This document shows, piece after piece, positions 29,001-39,300 of a stretch of 64,000 nt of DNA. The DNA lies in NCBI RefSeq assembly GCF_040436345.1, contig NC_133223.1:7296847-7360846 (forward strand). The letters run 5' to 3'. Both the position numbers and the translations under genes were made by a program. The DNA is from Pagrus major. Lineage: Eukaryota > Chordata > Actinopteri > Spariformes > Sparidae. How positions within the stretch are numbered: position 1 is the stretch's first letter; each line of letters begins with the position of its first letter. Below the pieces are notes generated by a model. That model was not told where the DNA came from. It saw only the letters and a list, made by a program, of their open reading frames with translations, and ran no database searches.

Positions 29001-29528
29001 GTAATACTCACTTGAAGTTAAATTAGATCTCAACAACTCACAGTAGATGCATAAAGTCATTTAAAAAACGCAAAATAAGATGAATCCACAAAAAAACACA
29101 AAGGCTTGTATTGTCCAAACAGGAACTAACCTGCACTGTAAGTATTTGCACCTTATGTATACATGTCCTTAAAATGCCTCGTGTCTTTTATAGAACTTCT
29201 TAAAATCAAACAAAAAGTTTCATTCCTTTATTCTCTCTGCTCTGGATGTTTTAGTAAACCTTGCTGTCTCGGTTCCCACAGTGGCTACCTCTTTTGCTAA
29301 TGACTGACTCTTTGTTCCAGGCCTGAGCGGTGGGAGGAGGTGAAGAGAGCGGTGGACTGGGTCTGCTGGGCTGACCGGCAGTACCCATGTGTCTACAGCC
29401 GGCTGGAGTTCGGTCTGAGCTGGGAGTCCTCCACCCGTCAGCTGCTGGGCTACGAAGGACTCCCTCCTTTCTCACCTCTGTGTGGTCTGAACCTGCGGAG
29501 GGCTGCTGCCCCATTACTGGTCCACTGA
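3454..29528 (+). CDS. parp4: PARP4 (vault poly(ADP-ribose) polymerase), 34 coding exons, 1884 aa
   Basis: PARP4 is the ADP-ribosyltransferase of the vault ribonucleoprotein; the family modifies the major vault protein (MVP) and is usually mono-ADP-ribosylating. Coding exons: 3454-3579, 3842-4094, 6216-6330, 7353-7431, 7524-7628, 8371-8529, 9230-9367, 9511-9675, 10788-10939, 11780-11911, 12318-12416, 12526-12709, 13063-13204, 14012-14154, 14298-14429, 14833-14919, 15761-15925, 16375-16421, 16696-16777, 17001-17138, 17220-17409, 18858-18928, 20740-20927, 21606-21705, 22207-22377, 22771-22851, 22980-23060, 23161-23256, 23383-23901, 25930-26939, 27176-27236, 27611-27713, 28764-28896, 29321-29528. 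All have GT-AG borders and phases that add up to 5655 nt with a single terminal TGA. Order: BRCT, PARP helical, ART, VIT, vWA, acidic/Pro-rich, vault-binding C-terminus. The start ATG has G at -3 and +4. The protein is about 160 residues longer than human PARP4 (1724), mainly through the acidic and proline-rich exons. Confidence 0.95.
4550..5323. mobile_element. Foldback element in PARP4 intron 3
   Basis: The left end AAAAGGTGCAATGAGTAAAA and the reverse complement of the right end, AAAAGGTGCAATATGTAAAA, form near-identical inverted repeats. There is no ORF of note. Similar ends without an obvious partner occur near 18740 (ttacaaattacaccttt) and 24605 (ttacaaatagcaccttt), so the family appears several times in this gene. 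I recognise it as a common short non-autonomous element of fish genomes but cannot name it. Confidence 0.7.
7353..10939 (+). other. parp4: PARP4 helical (regulatory-like) region, exons 5-10
   Basis: Residues 165-430 are mainly helical. The start (ATDLNLP-like [13 protein letters not shown] followed by YWKDDILSK) and the later pieces ([50 protein letters not shown]) correspond to the segment before the catalytic fold of PARP4. In PARP1 the equivalent helical domain controls NAD access. The acceptor of exon 9 at 9509-9510 abuts a (TG)n tract. Confidence 0.8.
9925..10245 (+). mobile_element. L2/CR1-type LINE 3' end with (TTA)n tail, in PARP4 intron 9
   Basis: A degraded coding end (translation resembling [10 protein letters not shown], from 'tttaaatcccaactgaaaac') is followed by an AT-rich 3' UTR, the phrase 'cttgagtgctttgaaaggcg' and a (TTA)n run at about 10206-10243. 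This arrangement is typical of fish L2/CR1-clade LINE tails. It is 5'-truncated, + orientation. Confidence 0.7.
11780..13204 (+). other. parp4: PARP4 ADP-ribosyltransferase catalytic core (exons 11-14)
   Basis: Residues 431-600 hold the ART fold. The motifs are [10 protein letters not shown] (His-462, NAD adenosine site), GSGIYFGD followed by SLKYSK (Tyr-513), the strand [11 protein letters not shown], and [16 protein letters not shown] (Glu-572). His-Tyr-Glu is the triad of classical PARPs. PARP4 nevertheless belongs to the group described as mostly mono-ADP-ribosylating. Nothing suggests loss of catalytic residues. Confidence 0.93.
13944..14010. repeat. (GT)n microsatellite abutting the acceptor of PARP4 exon 15
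   Basis: About 33 GT units run without interruption into the acceptor AG at 14010-14011. A second, shorter (GT)n tract at 9485-9508 does the same for exon 9. See findings for the splicing implication. Confidence 0.95.
14012..17138 (+). other. parp4: PARP4 VIT domain region (exons 15-21)
   Basis: Residues about 635-765 match the vault protein inter-alpha-trypsin (VIT) domain. Hallmarks are [32 protein letters not shown], the [25 protein letters not shown] helix (interrupted in exon 17), and FTISVGNLP with [11 protein letters not shown]. Exons 18-21 ([18 protein letters not shown]) continue the beta-rich region that links VIT to vWA, as in inter-alpha-trypsin inhibitor heavy chains. Confidence 0.9.
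17220..22377 (+). other. parp4: PARP4 von Willebrand factor A domain (exons 22-26)
   Basis: Residues about 896-1070 are a vWA domain. The MIDAS motif DTSES (Asp-907 to Ser-911, DxSxS) is intact. It is followed by the helix [14 protein letters not shown], the strand [19 protein letters not shown], and [24 protein letters not shown] metal-binding vWA of this type usually mediates protein contacts. The later exon 26 ([18 protein letters not shown]) starts the poorly defined segment that follows. Confidence 0.9.
19800..20074. mobile_element. Short hAT-like foldback element in PARP4 intron 23
   Basis: The ends CAGTGTTTCCCATA and TGTGGGAAACACTG are near-perfect inverted repeats, and CAGTGTTTCCC is a typical terminus of hAT-type elements. 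A further copy of the right end lies at about 19605-19618, so two related pieces sit side by side. No 8-bp target duplication could be confirmed. Confidence 0.6.
23383..23901 (+). other. parp4: PARP4 acidic repeat exon (exon 30)
   Basis: This 173-codon exon encodes residues 1208-1380. It starts with conserved-looking sequence ([19 protein letters not shown]) and then becomes strongly acidic. A 111-bp unit (37 codons) is present twice in tandem, 23611-23721 and 23722-23832, with almost identical bases. Each unit contains [13 protein letters not shown] and [17 protein letters not shown] with following acidic residues is a good casein-kinase-2 type context. Function unknown. Confidence 0.9.
24461..24591. 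repeat. Foldback/palindromic element in PARP4 intron 30
   Basis: TTTGAGTCTCATTCCCAACT followed by CGTCA is mirrored at 24566-24591 by its reverse complement. Inner parts (gctttgggat, atcccaaag) pair too, so almost the whole unit can fold into one hairpin. No ORF. Confidence 0.85.
25930..26939 (+). other. parp4: PARP4 proline-rich exon (exon 31)
   Basis: This single exon encodes about 336 residues (1381-1716). The first third has poly-proline runs of 5 to 8 residues separated by a degenerate repeat ending (Y/F)SA(L/I)S(L/I)G, present three times. It resembles FH1-type profilin or SH3/WW-binding sequence. The rest is Ser/Glu-rich with basic patches ([26 protein letters not shown]) that could act as nuclear localisation signals. 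The donor at 26940 (ga|gtgagt) lies one base before an in-frame stop. Confidence 0.9.
27176..29528 (+). other. parp4: PARP4 C-terminal vault-binding region (exons 32-35)
   Basis: Residues 1717-1884 correspond to the C-terminal part of PARP4 that binds MVP. Recognisable pieces are [56 protein letters not shown], and [19 protein letters not shown], ending in a short tail after NLRRAAAP. The stop is TGA at 29526-29528. No convincing polyadenylation signal follows closely; AATAAA at 31397 is a distant candidate. Confidence 0.9.
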
Positions 29529-29718
29529 GCAGACAAACAAAATGCATACCTGTTTGCCTTTTTGAGGAGATAAGATGAAATCTTTAAACTAGAAATATTT
29601 TCACACACATTTGCACTCGTTTCTTTGCCTTATGTAAAGCACTTTGAACTGTCAGCGTGTTTACCTGCTCTTAAATAACTAAATACAGTTGGCTTTCTGC
29701 AGTAAGATGATTACTTAA

Positions 29719-31091
29719 AGTTCCCATGAAATGGCTAGTGGACTGCTATTGGCTCCGGCATGGTTGTGTTTCCTGTAAAAACAGCAGCAACGGAGGGGCG
29801 TGTCCCGAATATTGATTGATGTTTACAATAGTCAATAGTGCCTAATGTGCGTTACTGACTCTGGCCACACTAGCAGCTCCAAGTGAACACAGCTGAACCG
29901 GGACAGTACATGTCCACAGGATCTGTCGTTTCCACACTTACCATTTATTGTCTGTGTAAGCAGCCATTTCAAGAGACGGGGTGTCGTAATTCCTGCTCAT
30001 CATTTCTCACCTAAAATGTCTTCAGAAAGACATTTCAGTGAGATATATTCTTAATATAAGGAAAGGTTTCCAAATGAGCCACAAACTGGTCTGTTTTTTG
30101 AAATCCTGGAGGAGACAGACCACAATTAATGTTCGTCTGTTCAGGTGCAGCCAGGAGTGTTTGTGCATTTGTAGGATGGCGCTTGTTGTGGAAGTTGTTT
30201 TTTAGTTCAATTTATCAAGTTGTGTTTTGATACGAGGTCCGGTCCCCGGAAACAATCTGCGTCCCTCTTTGTATACATCCATGGCACTCTTGTAAAAATT
30301 AATAGAGCATTTATTGGAATACAAGTCTCAAGTAAGTCCCATGACAATTAATTGAATTTGTATTACATAACATTAATGACGGAAAAGGAGATGGTTACCT
30401 CTCTGAGAAGGTGGAGGTGTGCAGCTTGTGATCTGCAGCTCTTCATCTAACAGCTCCTCCTTGTTCCATTACTCCAACAGATGAAATAAAATTACTTCCT
30501 GAAGTATATCAGACTGATCCGCTGTCAATAAATGCCAAAAATGACTGTTTTGTTCTTTAGACACAAAGAAAGCAATAAGTGAAAAACTTACTGAACTGTA
30601 ACCAAAACTCACTGAGCAATACAATTCCTGTGACTAGCCTACTTCTAAATAAAAGTCTTTTTAACTTCATTTCCCCAGTTTAATGCTTCAACATGAAGTT
30701 GTTCAGTTTGCCTCAGCAGTACATGAGGACAGCGCTGTACAGATACTCAGTGTCTTTCCTTGTTAAAAGCTTGGTGGGAAAACACTGCAGCAACTCTACT
30801 TAAAACATAAATTAAGTCATTCAAGTCATCATGTCTCAAGTCAAGTCTTCAACTTCCAAGTCCAGTGTCAAGTTATTTATTTTCTGTCAAGTCATCAAAA
30901 CAGTGACTTGAGTCGACTCAAGTCCAAGTCACAATGACTGGAGTCCACGTGTCTGGTATACACCTCCGAGTGCAATCATCAACATGATGAACCATTCCTA
31001 CAAAACAACTTTTCTGCTATTGTTGGGCCTGATACTGGTGTATAGGTGAGATATAGAGCAGGACATGTGATAAAAACACTTCATGGGAACT
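29719..31091. mobile_element. Non-autonomous element flanked by TTAA, 1373 bp
   Basis: The left end TTAA|AGTTCCCATGAA and the right end TTCATGGGAACT|TTAA form a perfect 12-bp terminal inverted repeat inside duplicated TTAA target sites (29715-29718, 31092-31095). TTAA duplication is typical of piggyBac and Kolobok superfamilies. No transposase ORF is visible, and the interior contains the repeated words 'aagtc' and 'caagtc'. The element lies just downstream of the PARP4 stop codon and may include part of its 3' UTR. Confidence 0.75.
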
Positions 31092-31095
31092 TTAA

Positions 31096-31990
31096 ACTTC
31101 GTAAATGTTAGAAACACAGTTTCCTTAATCGGATTAAGGGAGAAAAGATTTACTGATAATCTTTTTACCTAAATGTTTATGGCTTATAACTGTATGTTAT
31201 CTCACATTTGAATTATCTTGATTCATCTTCAAAGTTATCTTTCATACTCTGAAAGTTTTTAATAGCTTTATTAGCTAATCGAGGCATTGCCTTTTCTTTG
31301 TAAGGATCTCTTTGTTGTTGCTTTTCCTTTTCTTTGTTTTGATCAACTTGGTATCATTGTAAATGAAGATCACCTCTCAATAATCTCTCCAGTATAAATA
31401 AAGTTTGAATGAATAAATTAATGAATATAAGCATGTCTGTGACAAAGCCTTCAGACAGGGACGCTGTAACTGTGATCATGACAGGTCGCAGTGCATCTTC
31501 ACAAATTAGACCACAACTGAAACTGATTCATTAGAAGACCAGAAGGCTAAATAAGTCTCTGTGTCGCGCATCATTACTACTGTTCAAGTCATTCAGCAGT
31601 ATTAACGAAAAGGTCAGAGTACAGGAGGAATCATCAGATTACTGACTAACCATCTGTAACGTGGTTTATTGAGTGCACATAAATATTATGTGTTTTAAAA
31701 GTTGCTGTACCAATGACAAAAACAACTGCCTTTCAACAGTTGTTCTGTTGCTTCTTTGTAGGCTATAAGTTCAAACAGAAGAAAATACAAACATATTGAA
31801 TAGATACAGCCTGGAAACGGTTTATAGAGGACATGCATCATGTTGAATCCACATGATCTCTCTCTGTTGTGTTCACCTGAAGCAACAATGAGAACAATGA
31901 CAACAGTTACATTAAATACTTGTCTATTGATGCTTATTGAATAAGATATGTACTGGGAAATGGATGGTATTTATAAAGCCTTTCTCTGGT
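31096..31990. other. Intergenic DNA, nothing recognised
   Basis: AT-rich DNA with no ORF or repeat that I can name, apart from an AATAAA at 31397-31402. Confidence 0.5.
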
Positions 31991-32217
31991 TTTATCTAAA
32001 ACTTGAAGCACTTTACAAGGTGCCTCCATTTCATCAGGAGCGATAACCATTTATATGCACACTTAAACAGTATGGAAGAGCCACAAAGAGAAATATGGGG
32101 TTGAGCATCTTCTCCAAGGATGCTTCGACATGTAGACCACAGGGGCCAGGAATTGTACTACCAACCCTCCAATTAATGGACGACTACTCTGTCTCCTGAG
32201 CCACAGCTGCCCCGAGA
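31990..32217. repeat. Dispersed fish repeat (low-copy fragment)
   Basis: The order 'gcactttacaaggtgcctcc', 'gagcatcttctccaaggatg', 'gacatgtagaccacaggggc' and 'tgtctcctgagccacagctg' matches a dispersed sequence I know from many teleost genomes. It is degraded, and its class is uncertain. The - strand ORF covering it has no known product. Confidence 0.5.
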
Positions 32218-32837
32218 TATATAGAGCACCTGCGATGGTCGGTCTGTTATCACAGAGTTTTATGATTTGTGTAGAGAAAAGAGAAAAGCAGGATGAACAC
32301 CTGGAAAATGTGTGCATCAAGTGTGCTTTGACATTTTTTAGCTCAAGGAACTGAAAGCAATTGTTGAAAGATAAGGCTGCACTTCCCTTTTTTTTCATGA
32401 GATCTATATCAACTTCACATGTTTATAATGAGCTGCTGACAGTTTGTTTGCTCTGTCGTTGGTTGATTGTGATCAGATGTTTCCTTAAGAGATACATGTT
32501 TACAAAGAAATGACAAAAAGTTAATCTCACTCAGGAGAGACTAGTGAATGAAGTAAAGAAAGAGTATTACAGCAGAAGGTATGTGATAATGAGTCTTTTC
32601 AGAAGTCTTTGACTCGTGATTCTACAGGAAGTCAGCAGCAGCAAAATGACCATATCAGAAACTCATTACAAGTCAAAGTACAGTGTTTTATACAGCCTAG
32701 TTTATAAAACCTGTCTGTAGGGAATCTCTAAACCTCATGGTGGCCATGTTGTTTGCATGTTGTTTAATGAATGAAACTTTGGTTTTATCTTCCCTGCCAG
32801 ACAGAAGACATCTGTGGGATCATATGAAATCTTTAAG

Positions 32838-33177
32838 AGGTCATATTATGGACATTTTCAGGTTCATACTTTTATTTGAGGGTCCTAGTAGAATAGGTTT
32901 ACATACTTTAATTTTCAAAAAAAATTTCAACATTATTTTTCTCATATGGTGCATTGCTGCAGCACCCTTTACACACTGTGTCTTGAACGCTCTGTTTTAG
33001 CTACAGAGTGAGACATCTTGCCTCTGTTCAATCTTTGGTGAGAGTTGCACATGCGCATTACTTAACAGGCAGGATGTAGCCAATCAGAATCAGACTTTGC
33101 AGACCTTTTACATGCACACAAATGCTACATAACACAATAAAGGAAAGGCAAAAACCCCAAAAAGCATAACATAACCT
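32838..33177. mobile_element. Foldback element (MITE) with AGGTCATATTATG ends
   Basis: The left end AGGTCATATTATG pairs with the right end CATAACATAACCT. The flanks are ctttaag and ctttaga, a possible imperfect 8-bp target duplication, which would fit a hAT-type MITE. The interior (tccattgctgcag-like words, 'gctctgttttag') is typical of this abundant fish family. It has no coding capacity. Confidence 0.65.
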
Positions 33178-34150
33178 CTTTAGAAGATGCAGCTTACTGA
33201 ATGATGAAACAAAAACAAAAGTTTTTTTCCTCGCTAATAGTTTCCCTCTGGAACACTGTTTGGCTGAGTGAAAAATGGCGTGCTGAGGCTGTTTTCCCCT
33301 GCTTTAAGTCTTTAATAGTATTTAACTCTCACTACTGAAGCACAACACGCTCGATTCATGTAATAACTTGAATGCGGGGTGCTGAATCCCTTTTGTAATG
33401 AAAAGGCAAAAAAAGAAAAATCATGGACAGCACTCCCATTAAACTGTTTAATATTGCCACGCAGATGTTTTGGGCAAGACCGCGTGTGTTCTGGCAATTT
33501 CCCAATCAATCTGCACAGGTGTGTAAATGATAGGTTACCACAATCTGCACATCAGGTACGTTTCTGCACATCAGGTACGTTCTGATAGAGAATCCCCTAT
33601 TGGTAATATTGTGGCAATTTTAAACAGTTTAATAGGAGTGCTGTTCTTGATTTTTCTGTTTTGCTTATTCTCATTTATTTTTTTCTCAAAATGGCCGTGC
33701 TGGTTGTCTAGTCAGCAGGTCATCCAAACTATGAAGTTACCATCAACCCAACAGCTCCTTGGCCTTTGATCAAAAGAAGGTGTGTGACTCATTTTTTCCC
33801 CTTCTGTTTTCTTTGCTGGATTTTTACAGTTGCAGTGGAGTTTTAAAGGTTATATTTGTCTAGAAATTAGAGCTGCTGCATTGATTTTTTTCCTTACCGC
33901 ACAAATAAGTGAAGCCATTCAAACCGTTCCACTAACCGCCATAAAGACATAGTTTAAATCTCAGATGTTATAAAATAGTTCCTAAATAAACTTTTCAAAT
34001 GCATTCATCTATTCTTTATAGCATATACAGTGTAAATGTCTATTTTTATCCCAGTGTCATGAAGAGGCTGACTGTGCAGCAGGAATATTGGTCGGTTCTA
34101 AGCATTTATGTGTGTGTGTATTAGAGTCCAAGACAAATTTCCCCACAGGG
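33178..34150. other. Intergenic DNA, no gene recognised
   Basis: Contains only short open frames without domains. A 20-bp direct repeat (ctgcacatcaggtacgttt, twice near 33545-33580) is the one local structure. Confidence 0.5.
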
Positions 34151-34547
34151 ACGATAGAGTATTGTCATCGATGACGACATCATTCGGCAGGCATGTCATT
34201 CGTTATTGAAACACAGACAGATAGGCTGCTTAACACTGTTTATTGACAGTAACACCCTTAACAGAACAAATTGTTCTTGAAATTTAATGTTCAAATAACG
34301 ACAGAAACAGTTGACAGGCCATTACACACAAAGTTCAGAAATAAATTAAAGTGCACATTCACTTCGACAATTTCTTGAATAAAGGCCACTTATTTAAAAA
34401 AAATGATAATGAAATAATAGAAAGTCTAATAAATTAAATAAAAAGCAATTAACGCTTTTGTTTTCTGACTTTAGCTGCTATATACATGGAATAACATCCG
34501 AATGAGTTGAACACAGCTTTTAAATGAACGTGAGGCCACTTTGCATT

Positions 34548-34793
34548 TCAAAGATAAGAAATTAGTATAAAAATATAAAGCTCCCATGCATTGTGACAAT
34601 TCCTTGGATAAAAAAAACAATAGGCTAATGAAGTGACTCCTGCAGTTTCCTCCTGTTGGGAATTAGTGCTCTTCACAAGAAAAAACAACATGTTAACCCT
34701 GTTGGGTTTGAGAAATGCCCTCAAATGAGTGATGATATTCCCCGCTGCACTGAACACCCGCTCAGATGCAGTGCTGGTGGCGCATATTGCCAT
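34548..34793 (-). pseudogene. hAT transposase relic, C-terminal dimerisation end
   Basis: The - strand frame reads AICATSTASERVFSAAGNII followed by L..FLKPN.V..L.FL, the C-terminal hATC dimerisation motif of ZBED-type hAT transposases (usual motif: A..ATS..SER.FS.AG). The frame soon ends in unrelated residues. A further hAT-like piece lies at 35396-35596 on the same strand in the N-terminal direction, so both belong to one decayed element that extends roughly from 34150 to 35930. Confidence 0.8.
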
Positions 34794-35370
34794 GTATTTT
34801 CTGGCGACCTTTGCAAATAGCGTTTATCTGGACTGGTTGTTGAGCCACCAAGCAAGAGGATCTGTTGTGGAATTTCGGCTCGCTTGACCATTCAGGAGAG
34901 ATGAAGAAGACTCAGAGACACTGATGACTTAAGCTGAAGTAGTTTATACACACATGATCATGGAGGAACAAAATAACAACACATCTGTGTGCACAGTGTA
35001 ATGCCAAGTCATTCCTCCCGAACCTTCTCCAGATTCAGGCTACAGCTCAGAAAGCATCCCTCCCATACATGGTTATCTGTTTAACAACAAGGAAGGGAGA
35101 AGTTACTGCATGAGCTTCTCACCTCTGGCCAAGTGAGGAACAAGGACAATGGGTAGCAGACAGATAGATAGATCGAAGGCCATCTTACGAGTTTACACAA
35201 CCAATCAGTTTTAGTTTGTTTTGGTTGGACTGGCATCTGTTCTGTTGACATATCTACAGTAGCTTTGAAATGCTGTGTTTCAAAGACCATGAGATATAAA
35301 CTCACAGAGCAGACATCATTATGCCTTTATCCATACCTTAACGTTTATGGAGGGTATGTATGACCTCGAC

Positions 35371-35600
35371 AGGGCTTCCTCTTGTAACTACCTGGTCAAC
35401 TCTGTTTGAGCACGGAGTCTCTTGGGGATGGGCGTTGACTGGGTCTGGTCTCTTTTTTTGCTAAGGAGGTCTGCCAGTTTCCTTTTATTGTCTTTGTCTG
35501 TTGAGGCACTGGTCTTGGCTGCACAGCTCCATCGTCCTGCTCATCTAAATTATTTCCCTCTTCATCGAGCTCAAAGCCAAACAGGAGAAGTAACACTGGG
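35371..35600 (-). pseudogene. hAT transposase relic, internal part (unit A copy)
   Basis: The - strand translation has LLLLFGFELDEEG, an acidic Gln/Asp stretch, and NWQTSLAKK. The better preserved paralogous copy at 49590-49889 continues into QTELIRYLQEEAVDLHSDP, the typical internal hAT segment. The left limit of identity between duplicated units A and B falls at about 35371 here. Confidence 0.6.
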
Positions 35601-36383
35601 TTTCAGGACGAGATATGGATCGACCAGGTTGTAGCAAACAGGTGCAAAGCGCATCGTTCTGGGTGGCACGTTCTCCGATCAGAAAGTTAAACTGCCACTG
35701 CGTCACCATGAGGGAAAACTTTCAAACACACGGCGTGAAGAAAATAGGCTACACACAATTGTAATAATTACTATTTTTTCAAAAAATATAACTTTTACCA
35801 GCAAACATTGGAACACCCTAAAAGGCCTTAAAAAAACAAACAAATGAACAGCGGCGATAAGCTTGACTCTGCAGTGGGTGTGACGTGATTGTGTCACCGC
35901 GGTAACCGTGGCAGGCCTGCTACAAATACTTGTGGTAGAATAAATGTGAGAATACGATAAATATTATAATATGATGTAATCAATAAATATAAAGTTACAT
36001 CATTGAGGTAAAGGGGTCTCTGATGGGTTCCGGTGGTTCCCCACACATTCATTCACTCCTGTTTTGAGGTAGTTTAAAGTCAGAGATCCAACATGAAATA
36101 ATCCATTCATTCTTCCTGAAATAAAATCTCTATAATGCAACTATTTCAAAGTTTTAGAAAAGTGTCAATTGAAAAGGACCTCAAACTTATTTGTGCATGT
36201 TCATGTGACATTACACAAATGTGGAACTTAGAGATATTGAGTGGGTGGTGGATGTTTACCGTGCAAACCATTTTCATCACTTCTAAAAATGTGTGATTTC
36301 CTGAAACCCTGAGAGAAGTTGAAACCACCATCATCATTCACATGAGCCGACCGTTTAGGAGAGAGTTGGTCACCTTTTGAGCG

Positions 36384-39300
36384 ATGGAAGACATCTATGC
36401 AAATATTGACTACAACAAGCCTGTCGACCCAACACCTTCAACAAATCAGACAGGTAAGAATGCTCACTCACACAGATGGGTTGTGCATATTGTTGTTGTA
36501 TATCATCATCGGTTATGATTATGGTATGTCTTCTCTGTGTTCAGGTCCCAGGAGCTCAGAGAGGAGGTTTCATGGAGCCGTGGTTCTCTGTCTGGGGCTG
36601 CTCAGTGTTGTCCTGCTGGTTGGACTCATCAACCTTGGTGTCACCTGTGAGTCTGTTTTTCATAAGTCAATGTCAGGGTGAACTTGTGATTTCAGGAGCA
36701 TTATTCTGCTCTGAGACATGCACGTGTTCTACCAAAATGTCCATGTGCCATCATTTCATGTGATCTCTCCTTTTTCCCTTTATGAATATGATTTTCCAGC
36801 CGTGGTAAAAAGGGATATATTCAAGCAGCTAGTGCAGCAAAATGACATAGATGAACATCTGTGGATGATCAAGAGCTGAACCATGATTGAATTCAGGTGC
36901 AGGTTGTTCAGTTTGTTGATATTTGCTGGGGAAAGATCAGAGGATATTATTATAAAGACTGTACAACACTGTTTGGATTTCAGATTCATTTCAGCCTTTA
37001 GGTTGATATTTCATAGACTGCATAAGCAGAACGAACATCTTCCATAATTTTAGATGATTTTGACTCAAATATAGAAACTTTAGTCAGCATTAGTATCAAT
37101 GCATGAGTGAATCTTGATTTTATTTCAGACCGGGATTCAGCCACAGAACACTCCACTATCAAAGCCAACCTGACGGAGCGTCTCCAGGCCAGTAATGACA
37201 AGCTGTCCTCTGTGTCTGAAGAGAGGGACATGCTGAATGCCAACCTCACTTCAGTGTCCAAAGAGCTGGACAGACTTCAGCATTTGTCCAAACAGAGTGA
37301 GTGCTCGCCTGCCTGTGTCAGTTCTGCACAGCTGTCTCTTAACATGAAGGACATGATCTGCCACAGCCTCATTTATAGAACACCAGTATCCAGAGGACAT
37401 GCTGATGAGACACTTATAGCCTACTCTCAGTTCTGTAAATTATATTTTTTGCCTTCTACCAATAACTTTATTTATTCTTTCAATTCATTCAAACAGGAAT
37501 ATATTTATGTTAAGGCACCTTTGTCACTTAGATATCTTAATAGTTTCCATATTATATGTTTTTTTTAATGCTATGTCTTCAGTGTGGCCACTGACTCTGT
37601 GACAGGATCGTTCTTCTGTTCCACACTTGAAAGACTTTCACTTCCTTATAAGATTGTGATCCACCTGATGAAAGTGCAGCCTTTTTTAGGGTGGAATCCA
37701 ATTTACAATATGTTTGCTCTCTGAAGATCTTTCCTTATTGCCTTACTTTTTGAGTTTATTGAGTTGGAAATAATGCTCAGGAAAGTATTGCGAGGGAACA
37801 CAAAAGTATTGCTTCTACGGAAGATCTGAGAGGCACGTGAACAAAACAGTTAAGGAACTTCAAAAGATTAACAAGAGAGAAAACAATTCAGGTCAGGCTT
37901 TGAAAATGGATCGCCAGATTTTTTTTTCTCATTTGCCTCTCAGGGCTTCTGTATAGAACATTGTCATACAGTATCTTAATAGTTAGTGCTGTCAAGCAAT
38001 TAAACAATAATCTAATCAATTACAGGCTTTGTGATTAATTAATCAAATATGCCAATATTTTCCGTAAGCATTTAAAAATATTTCATTGCAAATGTATTTT
38101 GGTAGATGACGAGTGAATCAATGAATAAGTGGACATTCTAAACTTTAAAAGGAGCTGATATTTTAACCTTCAGTCCTCTGATGGTACGAAAATTCATAAC
38201 TGCACAAAACATTGCTCCTGTAAACAGTTCCATCTGGGCGTTTTTATGTAGCCCCACTCCAGTGTGTTTTGGTATTGATATCCATGCTAAAATCCATGCT
38301 ATTGCTATCCATGCTAATGATGTTAACCGTTTGAAAGTTAGAAACACTGGCTGGAGTGGGACTTCTCCATTCAGTCTGCTCAGCAGCGTTTGGTTATCAC
38401 CTCCATCATGTTTACAAAGCTGCTGTTAACCTCAGTGATGTAAGGTCAAGGGGCATCATAGAGCACAATTAAGGTTATTTTTTTCTGTAATTAATTAATT
38501 GAAATGAACGTGTTATTTTTACAGCCCTATTAATGATCAAACACAACAGTGGCTTGGCCCTCCAAGAGAAAAACGTTTGGGCACCCTGCTTAAAGCCCCT
38601 TCAAAGGTGGTAGTTAAGGTTTGTTTTTGAGAAAGGAAAAAAAAGCTTTGTTTAAATGAACATGTTTTTACAGTTCAAACAGGGTTCAAGGAGGTTGGAT
38701 CAACTCTTCAACACATCTTAATGATTTAAAAATATACACATCTTAAGTAGAGATCAATAGCCTCCATTCAAAACATTGTCATTTAAAAATATTCTGTTTT
38801 TGATGAGTTATTTTGTTCCATTCTGGTTTAAGTCCTCACTGTATAATAAATATCAATTAATATCAGTTAACAACATCTTCATCCAAAGAACATGCATTTA
38901 ATCCACAACCTCTCAAACTGAACAACATGAATCTTGTTTGATCTTTAATGTCACTTTGTTTGATGCTTTTTCCAGAGAGAACTTGTCCTGCAGGATGGAA
39001 GATGATCAGTTGTAGCTGCTATTTCTTCTCCACTAAGACTGATTCTTGGGAAAAAGGCAAACAAGACTGCAGAGACAGAGGAGCAGAGCTGGTGATCATT
39101 GACACTTATGAAGAACAGGTAGTGTAGTTAACTACTCTTTATATGTTTAGTAAACAGGTAGGACAAACCACCGGACATTTGATTTTTAATGTTTTTATGA
39201 GTGTTTACAGCTGCCAATGTATGTAACTCTGTTACTGTGATAACATAAAGGAAGGAGTTAATATTTATAATCATCAGAGAACGTTACAGACGTTGTTTTT

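Noticed and set aside
35878-35922. Shared palindromic string ccgcggtaaccgtgg upstream of both lectins as a promoter element
   Set aside because: It lies next to the hAT relic and is more likely a transposon end; identity between A and B follows from the duplication.
36476-36763. 95-codon frame overlapping the lectin transmembrane exon (also 50769-51056)
   Set aside because: Out of phase with the other lectin exons; conserved between A and B only because the DNA is duplicated.
38138-38429. Paired ORFs repeated at 52433-52724
   Set aside because: Both lie in lectin intron 3; similarity comes from the duplication and there is no domain.
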